A stretch of DNA of 64,000 nt from Verrucomicrobiia bacterium (GCA_036268055.1 DATAUW010000027.1:115783-179782); one strand, 5' to 3'; counted from the first letter of the stretch, positions 7,454 to 16,436 are shown. The notes: a model not told the origin generated them from the letters alone. Program-made: numbers and translations.

Positions 7454-9787
7454 TCAGCGAAGCTTGAAAGAGAGTGAGGCAAAAATCGTATGCGCTTCGT
7501 AATTCAGCGCATTGCCTTCGCTGGGCTCTTCGTACTTGTTAAACGAATAGAGCACCTTCGCGGAGAGCTGTTTCGTCAACCGGCGGGTCAAAGCGATTTG
7601 AATGGAGTTCATCTGATACTCCATGCCGACGGGCAAACCGTTGAGAATATTATTCTGGCCGAAATCCGCTTCGGAAAATGAATAGCTGGCGGACAAATCG
7701 GTTTTTTGATCCAGCACATAGGTCGCATTGGCCAGAAGGCTGTAGGTATGCCCGCGATACGGCGCGATGCCATTGAACCCATTGTCCTCCGTGATAGTTA
7801 CCGAAGGCTGGTACGCAAACGTCGTTGAGAGATACAGCCGCCGCCAAGGAGTGACGACCGCGTTGATCGAATAAATCTTGGTGATGGATTCACCCGCCAG
7901 CACGTCGCCCCCGGGAGAAATGCCCGCAACCGGCCCCGTTGAATCGCGATAATCGCTGGTTAAATATTGATACGAGAACGTGGTCTTCAGCCAGTTAATC
8001 GGGTGCAGCACGAGTTTCGCCTCAGCTTCGTCGGTGAGGATGTCGCGCGATTGCAGAAAGCCGGGGTAAGCGCCGACCGGCAGCGAATTGGCGTCGCTGT
8101 TATAATGGCTATCATTTTCGTAACGGCGATAATGCGCGCTCAACGAAACACTTTGCCACGGTGATGTGCTGAAGCCGACGCGCATGTCGGTCATCTGGCT
8201 GCCCAAATCCGTGTTCAACAAATAATTTCCAAACGCGGCGTTGTCCGGTTGGTTGTCCAATTCCGTTTCCCCGATGCGTTCCTGCCGCAAACGCCCCTCG
8301 GCAAAAAGCACCGTCCAGGGAATCGCCGTATATCGTAATGCGACATTTTCTGAAAACGAGCTGTCGTCGTAATCGGAGGACAAGGTCGTGGGAATCGGAG
8401 CGAGCACGGAAAGCGGAATGTCCGTGTTGGCGGGATTGAGCGCGCCGCTGCCAAAACCCTGCTGGCGCGTCCATTCGCTTTGCACGCCAGTCGAAAGCGA
8501 CAAGCCATGAAAAGGCCCCAACAATCCATTGATATTGAAAACGTGCGATTCTTTTTCGAGGCTGATGTCCGGCACGGCGGAAACAAAGCCGAGCGCAAAA
8601 CTGTCAGTAAAATTCGCTTCGGAGTTGAGCTTGCTATAAAGATAACCCGCGGAGCCAAAGAACCAATCGCTGAATTTTTTCTCGAGCCGCAGCGTATTCG
8701 CACCCTGAAAATAGGTTGTCCCCTGCGCCACGGATTCGGTGAGGGTCGTGCGCGAATCGGCCTGATGATAACTCTCGTCCAGCCGGTAAAACTCCCCGCG
8801 AAATTGGTCCTCGATCATGAGGCCGTCGAGTTCATAATCAATGTCCAGCTTAAGAATGTGCGTGCCTTCATTGAGGCTCCGCGCGACGGGCGCGATGTTC
8901 GGTTGCGAGGGCGAGGCCGCGCTCCACCCCGTTTCCGCCTCGTCACCTTGCTTGAAATCGTATTCATAACCGAGCACGAGCTTCGGCCAATCCGGCAGCG
9001 TGAGGCCGAAATCAATCCACGCCTTGCCGATGTCCAAATGCAAATCCTGCCCGAGCTTTAATGAGGACGGGCCATCATGCGCAGGATAATAACCGCCGGT
9101 ATCGTCAAAATATTTGCGATACTGTTGCCAGCCGGTATGGACAAACCCGATGTCGTTGCGGTCCACGTCGAGCGTGATGTTATAATCATCCTGCAACGCG
9201 TGGCCGGACAGAAGGTATTTCGTGTTCGGATCGAGTTGTTCGTACAACTGAAATTCCTCAAGTCCGCCATTCGCGCCTTCCTTCTGCCAATAATGCTCGC
9301 GAAATTTTTGTGCATCACCCTTCACGCCAGTGACGCCAATGATCGGAGTGATCGAGAACGCAAAATTGTTCGTCGGCGGCGCGCCATCCATTTTCGCGCC
9401 CTGATCAATCCACGCGCGCAAGAGCGCTACTTGATTCGTGGTGAGCGCATCGCCCTTGCCTTCCGGCGGCATTTGCATGTCCTCGACCAATCCGGCGACA
9501 TAATGGATGAGCGGGCTCTTCGCGCTATTGCCGGGAAGAATGTCCACGCCTTTTTCGCCGCCCTTGATTGCGGAAACGCGGTTGTCGAGGCGGAATTTGC
9601 TTTTGGTTTTCTCCGGGCCGTGGCAGCGCAGGCAGGAGTTTTCAAAGATCGGCTGGATGTCACGCGCGAAATCAATTTTAACCGGAGCCGCGGGCGGCAA
9701 TTTCGATTCATCCACGTCCGCCGCGAACATTCCAAAGCAACCCGCAAACGACAGCGCGAAGAAATACACTCCCCTCCTCCGCGTCAT
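7454..9787 (-). CDS. PSCyt1 haem domain fused to putative MtrB/PioB-like outer-membrane barrel
   Basis: A 777-aa protein from ATG 9787 (MTRRRGVYFFALSFAGCFGM, signal peptide). Residues 38-130 form a PSCyt1-type cytochrome c domain. It has the haem site CLRCH at 52-56, the FARDIQPIFE start, and a probable distal Met in DMQMPPEG. Residues about 165-777 show alternating polar/aromatic strands typical of a large outer-membrane beta barrel. Segments such as DITLDVDRNDIGFVHTGW... (strand then turn) recall the MtrB/PioB family, which wraps around a periplasmic decahaem cytochrome. The gene lies 32 bp after the multihaem cytochrome gene, supporting a porin-cytochrome pair. Fusion of a monohaem domain to the barrel is unusual. 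The cytochrome part is certain; the MtrB/PioB assignment is by pattern and gene order. Confidence 0.75.
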   Translation of the reverse strand: MTRRRGVYFFALSFAGCFGMFAADVDESKLPPAAPVKIDFARDIQPIFENSCLRCHGPEKTKSKFRLDNRVSAIKGGEKGVDILPGNSAKSPLIHYVAGLVEDMQMPPEGKGDALTTNQVALLRAWIDQGAKMDGAPPTNNFAFSITPIIGVTGVKGDAQKFREHYWQKEGANGGLEEFQLYEQLDPNTKYLLSGHALQDDYNITLDVDRNDIGFVHTGWQQYRKYFDDTGGYYPAHDGPSSLKLGQDLHLDIGKAWIDFGLTLPDWPKLVLGYEYDFKQGDEAETGWSAASPSQPNIAPVARSLNEGTHILKLDIDYELDGLMIEDQFRGEFYRLDESYHQADSRTTLTESVAQGTTYFQGANTLRLEKKFSDWFFGSAGYLYSKLNSEANFTDSFALGFVSAVPDISLEKESHVFNINGLLGPFHGLSLSTGVQSEWTRQQGFGSGALNPANTDIPLSVLAPIPTTLSSDYDDSSFSENVALRYTAIPWTVLFAEGRLRQERIGETELDNQPDNAAFGNYLLNTDLGSQMTDMRVGFSTSPWQSVSLSAHYRRYENDSHYNSDANSLPVGAYPGFLQSRDILTDEAEAKLVLHPINWLKTTFSYQYLTSDYRDSTGPVAGISPGGDVLAGESITKIYSINAVVTPWRRLYLSTTFAYQPSVTITEDNGFNGIAPYRGHTYSLLANATYVLDQKTDLSASYSFSEADFGQNNILNGLPVGMEYQMNSIQIALTRRLTKQLSAKVLYSFNKYEEPSEGNALNYEAHTIFASLSFKLR

Positions 9788-9819
9788 ACTCGCGATGAAA
9801 TTTCTATGGCGTCGCAGCT

Positions 9820-10620
9820 TCAATAGAAGAAATAGGGTTGGGTGTTGGAACCATGAACCGCCGTGTGACAACCCGCCGTCCAGCAAGTGCCGTAATGAAG
9901 AAATCCGGTGTGATCAATGTTGCCGAAATAAATAGACGCGCCCGTCGTGCCCGGCTGCGCGGTTTGTGCATGGCAGCGCACGCACAGATTTGAATCGCGA
10001 ATGGTCAGCAACTTTTGATTGATGGAACCATGCGGATTGTGACAGGTGGTGCAGCCTTCCCGCATCGCCGCATGCTCGAAGATCACCGGCTTCGTTTGCT
10101 CGCGATGGCACGTCGCGCAATTCTCGTTCAAGCGCGCCATCGCCGAACCGCCGGAAGGTTTCATGATGTCCGCGCCGTGCGGGTCGTGGCACTGGACACA
10201 ATTCATTTTGCCTTCGAGAACCGGATGATGCTGCGGCAAATGAAATTCCGCCTCAGTATCAATATGGCACTTGAGGCACGCCTCCGGCTGGCGGCCGGGA
10301 TTGATGATGAATTTATCCAAACCACCGCGTCCGCCCATCGCGATATGTTTGCTGCCCGGACCGTGGCAGGATTCGCAACCGTGCTGCCCGGCCATGCGTC
10401 CATCGTCCAGATGCAACCGCGCATGCGGACTCGCCGGAAAAACTCGGGTGATATTCGCATGACAATCAGCGCAAGCCTTGTCGCCGACGAACGTAGCTCC
10501 CTCGATTTGCAACGGCTCGACCGCCGCGCGGTCCACCGTAGAGCAGGAATTAAGCAATAGCGCAAACGCCGCAGCGCTGGCGGCAAGCATCAATGCGGCC
10601 ACATGACGAAGTGGCTTCAC
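9820..10620 (-). CDS. Multihaem c-type cytochrome, DmsE/MtrA-like, probable lipoprotein
   Basis: A 266-aa protein, GTG start at 10620. The signal sequence ends LLLNSC, a plausible lipobox at Cys26. There are seven CxxCH sites, at residues 50, 82, 115, 141, 168, 190 and 213, plus a final CWTAGCH (CX4CH) at 246, so up to eight haems. The spacing and the segments CVQCHDPHGAD and CTTCHNPHGS are those of the DmsE/MtrA family, which in Shewanella carries ten haems and conducts electrons through the outer membrane inside MtrB. It is the first gene of a minus-strand set followed by a barrel protein with its own haem domain and a cupredoxin. The proposed role is electron transfer from periplasm to cell surface (or the reverse). 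Eight rather than ten haems and the CX4CH site set it apart from MtrA. Confidence 0.88.
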   Translation of the reverse strand: MKPLRHVAALMLAASAAAFALLLNSCSTVDRAAVEPLQIEGATFVGDKACADCHANITRVFPASPHARLHLDDGRMAGQHGCESCHGPGSKHIAMGGRGGLDKFIINPGRQPEACLKCHIDTEAEFHLPQHHPVLEGKMNCVQCHDPHGADIMKPSGGSAMARLNENCATCHREQTKPVIFEHAAMREGCTTCHNPHGSINQKLLTIRDSNLCVRCHAQTAQPGTTGASIYFGNIDHTGFLHYGTCWTAGCHTAVHGSNTQPYFFY

Positions 10621-10868
10621 GACGAAAGTTTCAAGGGTTCAGGATTCAGTTTTTGCCATGCGATGCGGGGAAAAAACTTTATCCTAAATTATAAAGCGTT
10701 GACCGCCCGCATTTTCCAGAGTTCATGCGATTAAGAGCATTGACTCAAAAAAATGTTCCCGGAAAATTCGAAGAAGCTCCTTACACGACACCGCTTGCGG
10801 CCAGGAGGCCGTCAAACGCGCGCGAACGCCCTCTCGCCCGCGCCATCTCACCCATACTAAACCCCGTC

Positions 10869-11261
10869 CTAACTGTTCAACACCTTCAACGCCTTTTGCG
10901 GATTGGACGTCCGCAAAATCATCAGCCCCTTCTTGGCGCTGGGACTGGTCGCGCTGTAGCAATACTCAATATTCACCCCCGCCTCCGCGAGCTTGTGCGC
11001 AATGCGCGCCAGCGAACCGGATTTGTTATCGCCTTCCAGCATCAGAACGTCATCTTCCACCACAAACGATTGATGCTCCTCGAACACGGCCATCGCCTTG
11101 GCCGTATCGCTGACCACCATGCGGATGACACTGTGATCCACCGTGTCGCTGGTCGTGATGGCATAAATGCTGATCTTGGCCTCGCTAAGCGCGTCACAAA
11201 CGCGGGCGAGCATGCCGGGACGGTTATCGAGGAAAATGGCGAGTTGCTTGGTGATTTGCAT
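10869..11261 (-). CDS. Tandem ACT-domain protein
   Basis: A 130-aa cytoplasmic protein made almost entirely of two ACT domains, about residues 1-65 and 70-130. Each starts with a ligand-loop-type motif: DNRPGMLARVCDALSEAKI (11-29) and DNKSGSLARIAHKLAEAGVN (78-97). ACT pairs bind amino acids or related small molecules and usually regulate enzymes. Stand-alone versions of about 130 to 145 residues are widespread but mostly uncharacterised. No catalytic domain is attached and no amino-acid biosynthesis gene is adjacent, so the ligand is unknown. Start MQITKQLAIF at ATG 11261. It is monocistronic as far as can be seen. Confidence 0.9.
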   Translation of the reverse strand: MQITKQLAIFLDNRPGMLARVCDALSEAKISIYAITTSDTVDHSVIRMVVSDTAKAMAVFEEHQSFVVEDDVLMLEGDNKSGSLARIAHKLAEAGVNIEYCYSATSPSAKKGLMILRTSNPQKALKVLNS

Positions 11262-11505
11262 ATCGGTTGATAAGTTGCCGCTGCTGATTCACTCCGTTCG
11301 ATGTTGTTATCCGAACGACGGCAGACTATGGCCGCGGAATGCCCAATCCGCAACCCGCAAATGGATAAATCTGAATCGCTTGGAGATTCGTCCCTTCTTC
11401 GCCATTCTTCCGGCCAAATCCATCCCTGCCGCCAGCCCGCTCATTTTTTCCAAGAAATTTATACAAAAAAGCGCCCTGCTAGTGTCTATTCAGTAAATAG
11501 TACCC

Positions 11506-12054
11506 GTGGACAAGTCCGAAACAACCTGGTGCGAGCGCATTTACGAAGCCAAAACGGCTGGCCTGCTGCTGTATGGCCGCGCGCTGGGCCTGAGCCACGG
11601 CGAAGCCGAGGACGTGTTGCAGGAAACTTTTCTCGCGTTGATGCAAAAACCCGCGCCGCCGGAGGAACCCGAACATTATTGCGTGCGAAGTTTTCGCAAC
11701 CGGGCTCTCAATTACCGCCGCGGCTTGTGGCGGCGGCTGACCCGCGAATTGGAATCACACCGCTGGTTCGAGCGCAGCTCCTCCGAGACACCCCACGAAC
11801 GCGCCGCGATGCGTTGCCTCGCCGTTCTGCCCGCCGGGCAACGCGAAGTCATTGTTTTGAAGATCTGGCATGAATACACGTTTGATGAAATCAGCCGCCT
11901 GCTCGATATGTCCGCGAACACCGTCGCGGGACGCTATCGCTACGGCCTGCAAAAACTGCGTGCCTGCTTAAAAGAGGAAAATTATGAACGACTCGACTCC
12001 ATTGGAGAGGGAATTGCAATCCTGGACCCCGCGCGCCCCGTCGGCGAAACTTAA
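11506..12054 (+). CDS. ECF-type RNA polymerase sigma factor
   Basis: A 182-aa protein with a GTG start. Residues about 15-80 form sigma region 2 (SHGEAEDVLQETFLALMQ, then SFRNRALNYRR). Residues about 100-158 form region 4: LPAGQREVIVLKIWHEYTFDEI, then the helix-turn-helix MSANTVAGRYRYGLQKLR. There is no region 1 or 3, so it belongs to the ECF group, which redirects polymerase to stress or envelope genes. The last 71 nt overlap the start of the next gene in another frame, and that gene encodes a small membrane protein likely to be its anti-sigma factor. The extra tail after the HTH (about 20 residues) exists only because of this overlap. Confidence 0.92.
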   Translation: MDKSETTWCERIYEAKTAGLLLYGRALGLSHGEAEDVLQETFLALMQKPAPPEEPEHYCVRSFRNRALNYRRGLWRRLTRELESHRWFERSSSETPHERAAMRCLAVLPAGQREVIVLKIWHEYTFDEISRLLDMSANTVAGRYRYGLQKLRACLKEENYERLDSIGEGIAILDPARPVGET

Positions 12055-12388
12055 ACAGCGCCTTTTTCCATCCGCGCCCGTGGCGGATGCCGCCCCGCTG
12101 GCGCTTCTGCCGACGTGGCTGAAATTCGCCCCGGTAGCCTGCGCTTTCATGCTGGCGCTGGTGTTCTGTGTGCCGCGCCACGAACGGACGGCCTACCTCG
12201 CCGTGTCCGGGGATTCCAATATTTTGGCCAGTTTGTCCTCGAATATCATTACCGCCTGCTCGACCGACCTGCGCGGCCAGCGGCAGAACGTCTGGCGCGA
12301 AGTTACTTTTGATTGGACAAAACCCGCCCATACCCTATCAACTACAGGCTCTTTTCCATTAGGAAAAACCAATATTCAGAAGCTTTGA
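11984..12388 (+). CDS. Putative membrane anti-sigma factor
   Basis: A 134-aa protein. The ATG at 11984 is preceded by GAGGAAAA, a good ribosome site placed within the sigma-factor gene, so translation is probably coupled. The N-terminal 40 residues are polar (ERELQSWTPRAPSAKLKQRL), followed by one hydrophobic span at about 43-62 (LPTWLKFAPVACAFMLALVF) and an extracytoplasmic tail. No zinc-binding HxxxCxxC motif is visible, so it is not a ZAS-type anti-sigma. Function is inferred from topology and from its position overlapping an ECF sigma gene. The large DUF2723 gene starts 4 bp after its stop, so the three probably form one operon. Confidence 0.65.
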   Translation: MNDSTPLERELQSWTPRAPSAKLKQRLFPSAPVADAAPLALLPTWLKFAPVACAFMLALVFCVPRHERTAYLAVSGDSNILASLSSNIITACSTDLRGQRQNVWREVTFDWTKPAHTLSTTGSFPLGKTNIQKL

Positions 12389-12391
12389 TGA

Positions 12392-15300
12392 ATGAGTGCA
12401 GATAATTTGAAAGACAAAATGGAAAAAAACAAATCGGTGGACAAATCCGCTCCGGCAAAACCCACTCCACCCTCCGCCCTCTCTGGCAAGGTCCCCTCGC
12501 TCTTCCGCAAAATTGACTGGCTCGCCCTCGCCATCGCTTTCGCGGTCATCTGGGTCATCTATTTCTCCACGCTCGCGCCCGAAGTGACGCTCGAAGATTC
12601 CGGCGAATTGGTCACTGGCTCTTTTTACGCGGGCATTCCGCATCCGCCGGGTTACCCGTTTTGGGCGATTTACTCCTGGCTTTGGACGGTGCTGCTCCCG
12701 GTCGGCAACATCGCCTGGCGCGTGGAAGTGGGCGAAGCGACCGCCGAAGCCATCGCTTGCGGCATGGTGGCGTTGATCGTCTCCCGCGGCAGCAGCATGC
12801 TCATCGAAGGCATTGAGGAACTTAAAGATCTCGTTGGCAGCAAATGGGAAAGCATCATCTGTCTGGTCTGCGGCGCAACGGCGGGTCTGTTGCTCGGTTT
12901 GGGCGGGACGATGTGGAATGAATCGGTGGCCATCAATCGTATTTCTCTCTTCGGCGTGCCTTGGGTGATGGCCGTCCTGCTCTGCCTGATGCGCTGGATT
13001 TATGCACCGAGACAGTTGCGCTATTTATTTTTTGCGATGTTCTTCTTCGGCCTCTGCGCGACCATTCACCAGACGCTGCTCGTCGTCGCCTTGGGCATTG
13101 AAGCCGCCGTCGCCTGCGCCCAACCGCGGCTGGCGCGAACTTTTTTTCTTGGCAATAGCATCATCTTCATCGGCGGGTTGATCGCGCATCTAACCCACAT
13201 CACCACGGCGCTGGATACGGCCGCCACACTGCTGCTGATTTTCTTTTCGGTCGGTCTCGCCTCGATTGCCGCCTATATCGCGTTTGCAATTATCACCAAG
13301 GAAACCTTTGACGAATTTTGCCTGGACGGCGCGCTCGCGGGTTTCCTTTTGTTCGCGGTGCTCGCGGTCAGCAGCGGCCCGATTTTCGGCTTCCTGTCAC
13401 TGGCGAGTTTCATCGCCTTCGTTTACATGGCCTGGAAGACGCGCAAGATCGGCCTCGAATGGCTGACGGCTTTCATCTGCCTCGGACTGTGGATGGGCGG
13501 CGCCGCGTTCTATCTCTACGAACCGATTTCCGGCATGACCAATCCCCCGATGGAATGGGGTTATCCCCGCACGGTGGATGGTTTCTGGCACGCCCTCAGC
13601 CGCGGCCAATATGAAAAAGCCAATCCCACCGACATCATCCATGAACCTGGCAAATTCGTCGTGCAAGTCGGCTGGCTGATTGGCCACATCGTGGAAGATT
13701 CAAATTGGATTCTCTTCTTCATGGCCATCATTCCGCTCCTCTTCTTCATGAGGATGCGAAAACGAGAGCGATCATGGATGATTTGCCTGGCTGTGACTTA
13801 TTTATGCATCGGGCCGCTCTTGGTGATTCTCATGAATCCGGGCGATGACAAGGCGAGCACAGATTTGCACAAGGTTTTCTTCGGCTCGTCGCACGGGGTC
13901 GTCGCCATCTTTTTCGGTTATGGGATGTCGCTCACGGCGGCGGTGATGGCCACCCATTATAAGCGCTTCCGTCAATGGGGACTGATGGGCGGAGGCTTCG
14001 CGGCCGTGTTGGTGCTCTATAGTTTATACGATACCACGCGCATCCATTACTATGGGCCCACCGGCAGCCTTGGCCTTGGGGAAATGCCGCATCTCATTGC
14101 CCAGGCGTTCGGCGCCAATCAGGGCGGGTTGCCGATTCTCGCGAGCCTCGTCTTGCTGGTGTTGCCGTTTATTTTTCTCGGCGCCGTATTCGCTTATCGC
14201 GAGCGAGCGCCGTTGGCCGTCACGCTCGGCCTTTTTGCCATCATGCCGGTTTACTCCGGTCTGATTCATTGGGGGCCGAGTGAAGAGCGCAATCATTGGT
14301 TCGGCTATTGGTTCGGCCATGACATGTTCACGCCGCCGTTTGTTGGCTCGGATGGCAAACTCACTTACGACAAAACGAAATTGCAGGCGGCCAACGGAAC
14401 TAGCGGACACCTGATTTACCCGGAAATGGCGCGCAACGCCATTTTGTTCGGCGGCACTGATCCCGGCCGCTTCTGCCCAACGTACATGATCTTCTGCGAG
14501 AGCTTCACCCCGCATCAAGATCAGCCTAAGCAGGATCAGCACTTTGATCGCCGCGATGTTTATATCATCACGCAGAATGCGCTTGCCGATCCCACGTATC
14601 TCGAATACATCCGCGCCCAATACAATCGCAGCACGCAGATTGACCCGCCATTCTTCCAGGAATTGCTGCGCGGCAGCACGGAAGTCCAGCAGAATTACAC
14701 GACGAATTTCCTCGCCCGCATGGCGTATTCAATGCTCGATGAGCCGCTCACCAAATGGGGCCGCAAGGTTGAAGATCGTCGCCGCGCCGAAGGCGTTTAT
14801 CCGCCCAAGGAAATTTATTGCCCGACCGCAGAAGATTCGTCCCAATGCTTTTCCGAATACATGCTCGACGCGCAGCAACGCCTCGATCACGACATGCGTT
14901 TCCCCAAGGAACCCAAACAGATCAAGCCTGGCGAAGACGTCCATTTGAATCCGGGTGATAACAAAGTCCAAGTCTCCGGCCAGGTCGCCGTCATGTCCAT
15001 CAACGGCCTGTTGACCAAAGTCATCTTCGACCACAATCCTGACAATGAATTCTATGTCGAGGAAAGTTTCCCGCTCGATTGGATGTATCCATACCTGACG
15101 CCCTTCGGTGTCATCATGAAGATTAATCGCACTCCGCTGGAAACCGTCCCGACAAATAACATCTCCCAGGACCATGAATTCTGGAGCCGTTATTCCGACC
15201 GCTTGATCGGCAACTGGATCACTTACGATACCAGCGTCAAGGACATCGCCGCCTTCGTGGACCGCGTTTATATCCAGCACGATTTTACCGGCTTCAAGGG

Positions 15301-16120
15301 CGACCGCAAATTTATCCGCGATGACGAAGCGCAAAAAGCCTTCTCAAAACTTCGCAGCGCCATCGGCGGCATCTACGACTGGCGTTTCCGCCATGCCCAT
15401 GACGGCCCCGACCAGATGCGCATGTTGAAGGAAGCTGATTTTGCCTATCGCCAATCCTTCGCCTATTGCCCTTACAGCCCGGAAGCCGTCTTCCGCTACG
15501 TGAACCTCCTGCTTACCACCGGCCGCATAGACGACGCGCTCACCATTGCGCAAATCTGCTTCAAGCTTGATCCCAACAATGCCAATGTCGAAGGCCTCGT
15601 CCGCCAGCTTGGCGAATTGAAGAGCCAGCACAGCACCCCTGCCCAGCCGCAAGCGAATCTTCAACAGTTGGAAAAAGAAGTGGCCGACAATCCAACCAAT
15701 TTTCAGGCCGCCTTCAGCCTTGCCGCCGATTACATTCAAGCCCATCAGGAGCAGCGCGCGCTGCAAATCCTCGATCAGGTTTTGGACAATCCCAAGGTGG
15801 ACCAGAACGCCGTCATGTTCCTCGCCGGCGCTTACGTGCAGATGCGGAATTATCCAAAACTGGAAGCCGCGCTCTCCAAGCTGACGCAACTGGAACCGCA
15901 TTCACCCGAAGCGTGGTGCGACCTCGCCGCCATGCGCTCCGTCCTCGGCAAGACCAATCAAGCCTTGCAGGATCTACGCCGCACGCTCGAGGAAAACAGC
16001 GCCCGGCTCAGTCAGGATCCCAAAGCTTCCAATCTCCTGCTGAACATCCGCAACGACCAGCGCTTCGCCCCCCTCCATCCCCTGCCTGAATATCAGCAAC
16101 TGGTCGGCGGCAAAACCTGA
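12392..16120 (+). CDS. DUF2723 (TMEM260-like) polytopic membrane protein with TPR tail
   Basis: A 1242-aa protein. Residues about 1-45 are a charged cytoplasmic leader. A multi-span membrane region then runs to about residue 620, starting LAPEVTLEDSGELVTGSFYAG, with GIPHPPGYPFWAIYSW directly after. Those acidic and HPPGYP motifs mark the DUF2723 family, whose human member TMEM260 is a GT-C-fold protein O-mannosyltransferase. A large soluble domain follows. From about 1000 the sequence forms helical TPR-like repeats (YCPYSPEAVFRYVNLLLTTGRIDDALTIA; ALQILDQVL). A membrane glycosyltransferase acting on exported proteins is therefore likely but not proven for bacterial members. It is cotranscribed with an ECF sigma and putative anti-sigma pair, which suggests envelope regulation. 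Confidence 0.85.
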   Translation: MSADNLKDKMEKNKSVDKSAPAKPTPPSALSGKVPSLFRKIDWLALAIAFAVIWVIYFSTLAPEVTLEDSGELVTGSFYAGIPHPPGYPFWAIYSWLWTVLLPVGNIAWRVEVGEATAEAIACGMVALIVSRGSSMLIEGIEELKDLVGSKWESIICLVCGATAGLLLGLGGTMWNESVAINRISLFGVPWVMAVLLCLMRWIYAPRQLRYLFFAMFFFGLCATIHQTLLVVALGIEAAVACAQPRLARTFFLGNSIIFIGGLIAHLTHITTALDTAATLLLIFFSVGLASIAAYIAFAIITKETFDEFCLDGALAGFLLFAVLAVSSGPIFGFLSLASFIAFVYMAWKTRKIGLEWLTAFICLGLWMGGAAFYLYEPISGMTNPPMEWGYPRTVDGFWHALSRGQYEKANPTDIIHEPGKFVVQVGWLIGHIVEDSNWILFFMAIIPLLFFMRMRKRERSWMICLAVTYLCIGPLLVILMNPGDDKASTDLHKVFFGSSHGVVAIFFGYGMSLTAAVMATHYKRFRQWGLMGGGFAAVLVLYSLYDTTRIHYYGPTGSLGLGEMPHLIAQAFGANQGGLPILASLVLLVLPFIFLGAVFAYRERAPLAVTLGLFAIMPVYSGLIHWGPSEERNHWFGYWFGHDMFTPPFVGSDGKLTYDKTKLQAANGTSGHLIYPEMARNAILFGGTDPGRFCPTYMIFCESFTPHQDQPKQDQHFDRRDVYIITQNALADPTYLEYIRAQYNRSTQIDPPFFQELLRGSTEVQQNYTTNFLARMAYSMLDEPLTKWGRKVEDRRRAEGVYPPKEIYCPTAEDSSQCFSEYMLDAQQRLDHDMRFPKEPKQIKPGEDVHLNPGDNKVQVSGQVAVMSINGLLTKVIFDHNPDNEFYVEESFPLDWMYPYLTPFGVIMKINRTPLETVPTNNISQDHEFWSRYSDRLIGNWITYDTSVKDIAAFVDRVYIQHDFTGFKGDRKFIRDDEAQKAFSKLRSAIGGIYDWRFRHAHDGPDQMRMLKEADFAYRQSFAYCPYSPEAVFRYVNLLLTTGRIDDALTIAQICFKLDPNNANVEGLVRQLGELKSQHSTPAQPQANLQQLEKEVADNPTNFQAAFSLAADYIQAHQEQRALQILDQVLDNPKVDQNAVMFLAGAYVQMRNYPKLEAALSKLTQLEPHSPEAWCDLAAMRSVLGKTNQALQDLRRTLEENSARLSQDPKASNLLLNIRNDQRFAPLHPLPEYQQLVGGKT

Positions 16121-16228
16121 TTCCAGTGCGGAGCGGCGAGTGCGGAGTGCGGAATAAAGAGAGTGCTCAGGCATGCTCCTATCATTCGATTATTCTATGA
16201 CATGATAGCGCAAAACCACTGCTCCGCC

Positions 16229-16315
16229 AAAGTCCCGCAGGGACGGCAGATATTAGCCCAGCAATTTATTGCTGGGTTGAATTTCCCCCTTCGAGCGAGT
16301 CCCGCAAGGACGAAA
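16229..16315. repeat. REP-like intergenic element
   Basis: Two copies of a near-palindromic box, GTCCCGCAGGGAC at 16232-16244 and GTCCCGCAAGGAC at 16299-16311, flank a perfect hairpin (CCCAGCAAT at 16257-16265, TT loop, ATTGCTGGG at 16268-16276). This arrangement is like interspersed repeats I have seen in planctomycete and verrucomicrobial genomes. Just upstream, 16125-16154 carries imperfect direct copies of AGTGCGGAG. The rest of 16121-16436 is non-coding. Confidence 0.6.
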
Positions 16316-16405
16316 GAAATCCTCGCTTTGGAACCAGCGTCCAATCACTCGCCCAAAACTTTTCATTAACCTCAACTTCAGTTGGGGGAACAACGCCCGC
16401 GCGCA

Positions 16406-16429
16406 CAAGAAAACGGTTTTCAACCGTTT
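16406..16429 (-). terminator. Rho-independent terminator of the esterase gene
   Basis: A perfect 8-bp stem, AAACGGTT at 16411-16418 and AACCGTTT at 16422-16429, with a 3-nt loop. TTTTCTT follows on the minus strand. It lies 7 bp beyond the esterase stop. Confidence 0.75.
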
Positions 16430-16436
16430 CTCAAAC

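Noticed and set aside
14024..14620. A 198-codon minus-strand ORF within the DUF2723 gene
   Set aside because: A shadow of the 1242-aa frame, rich in Arg and His, without start signals.
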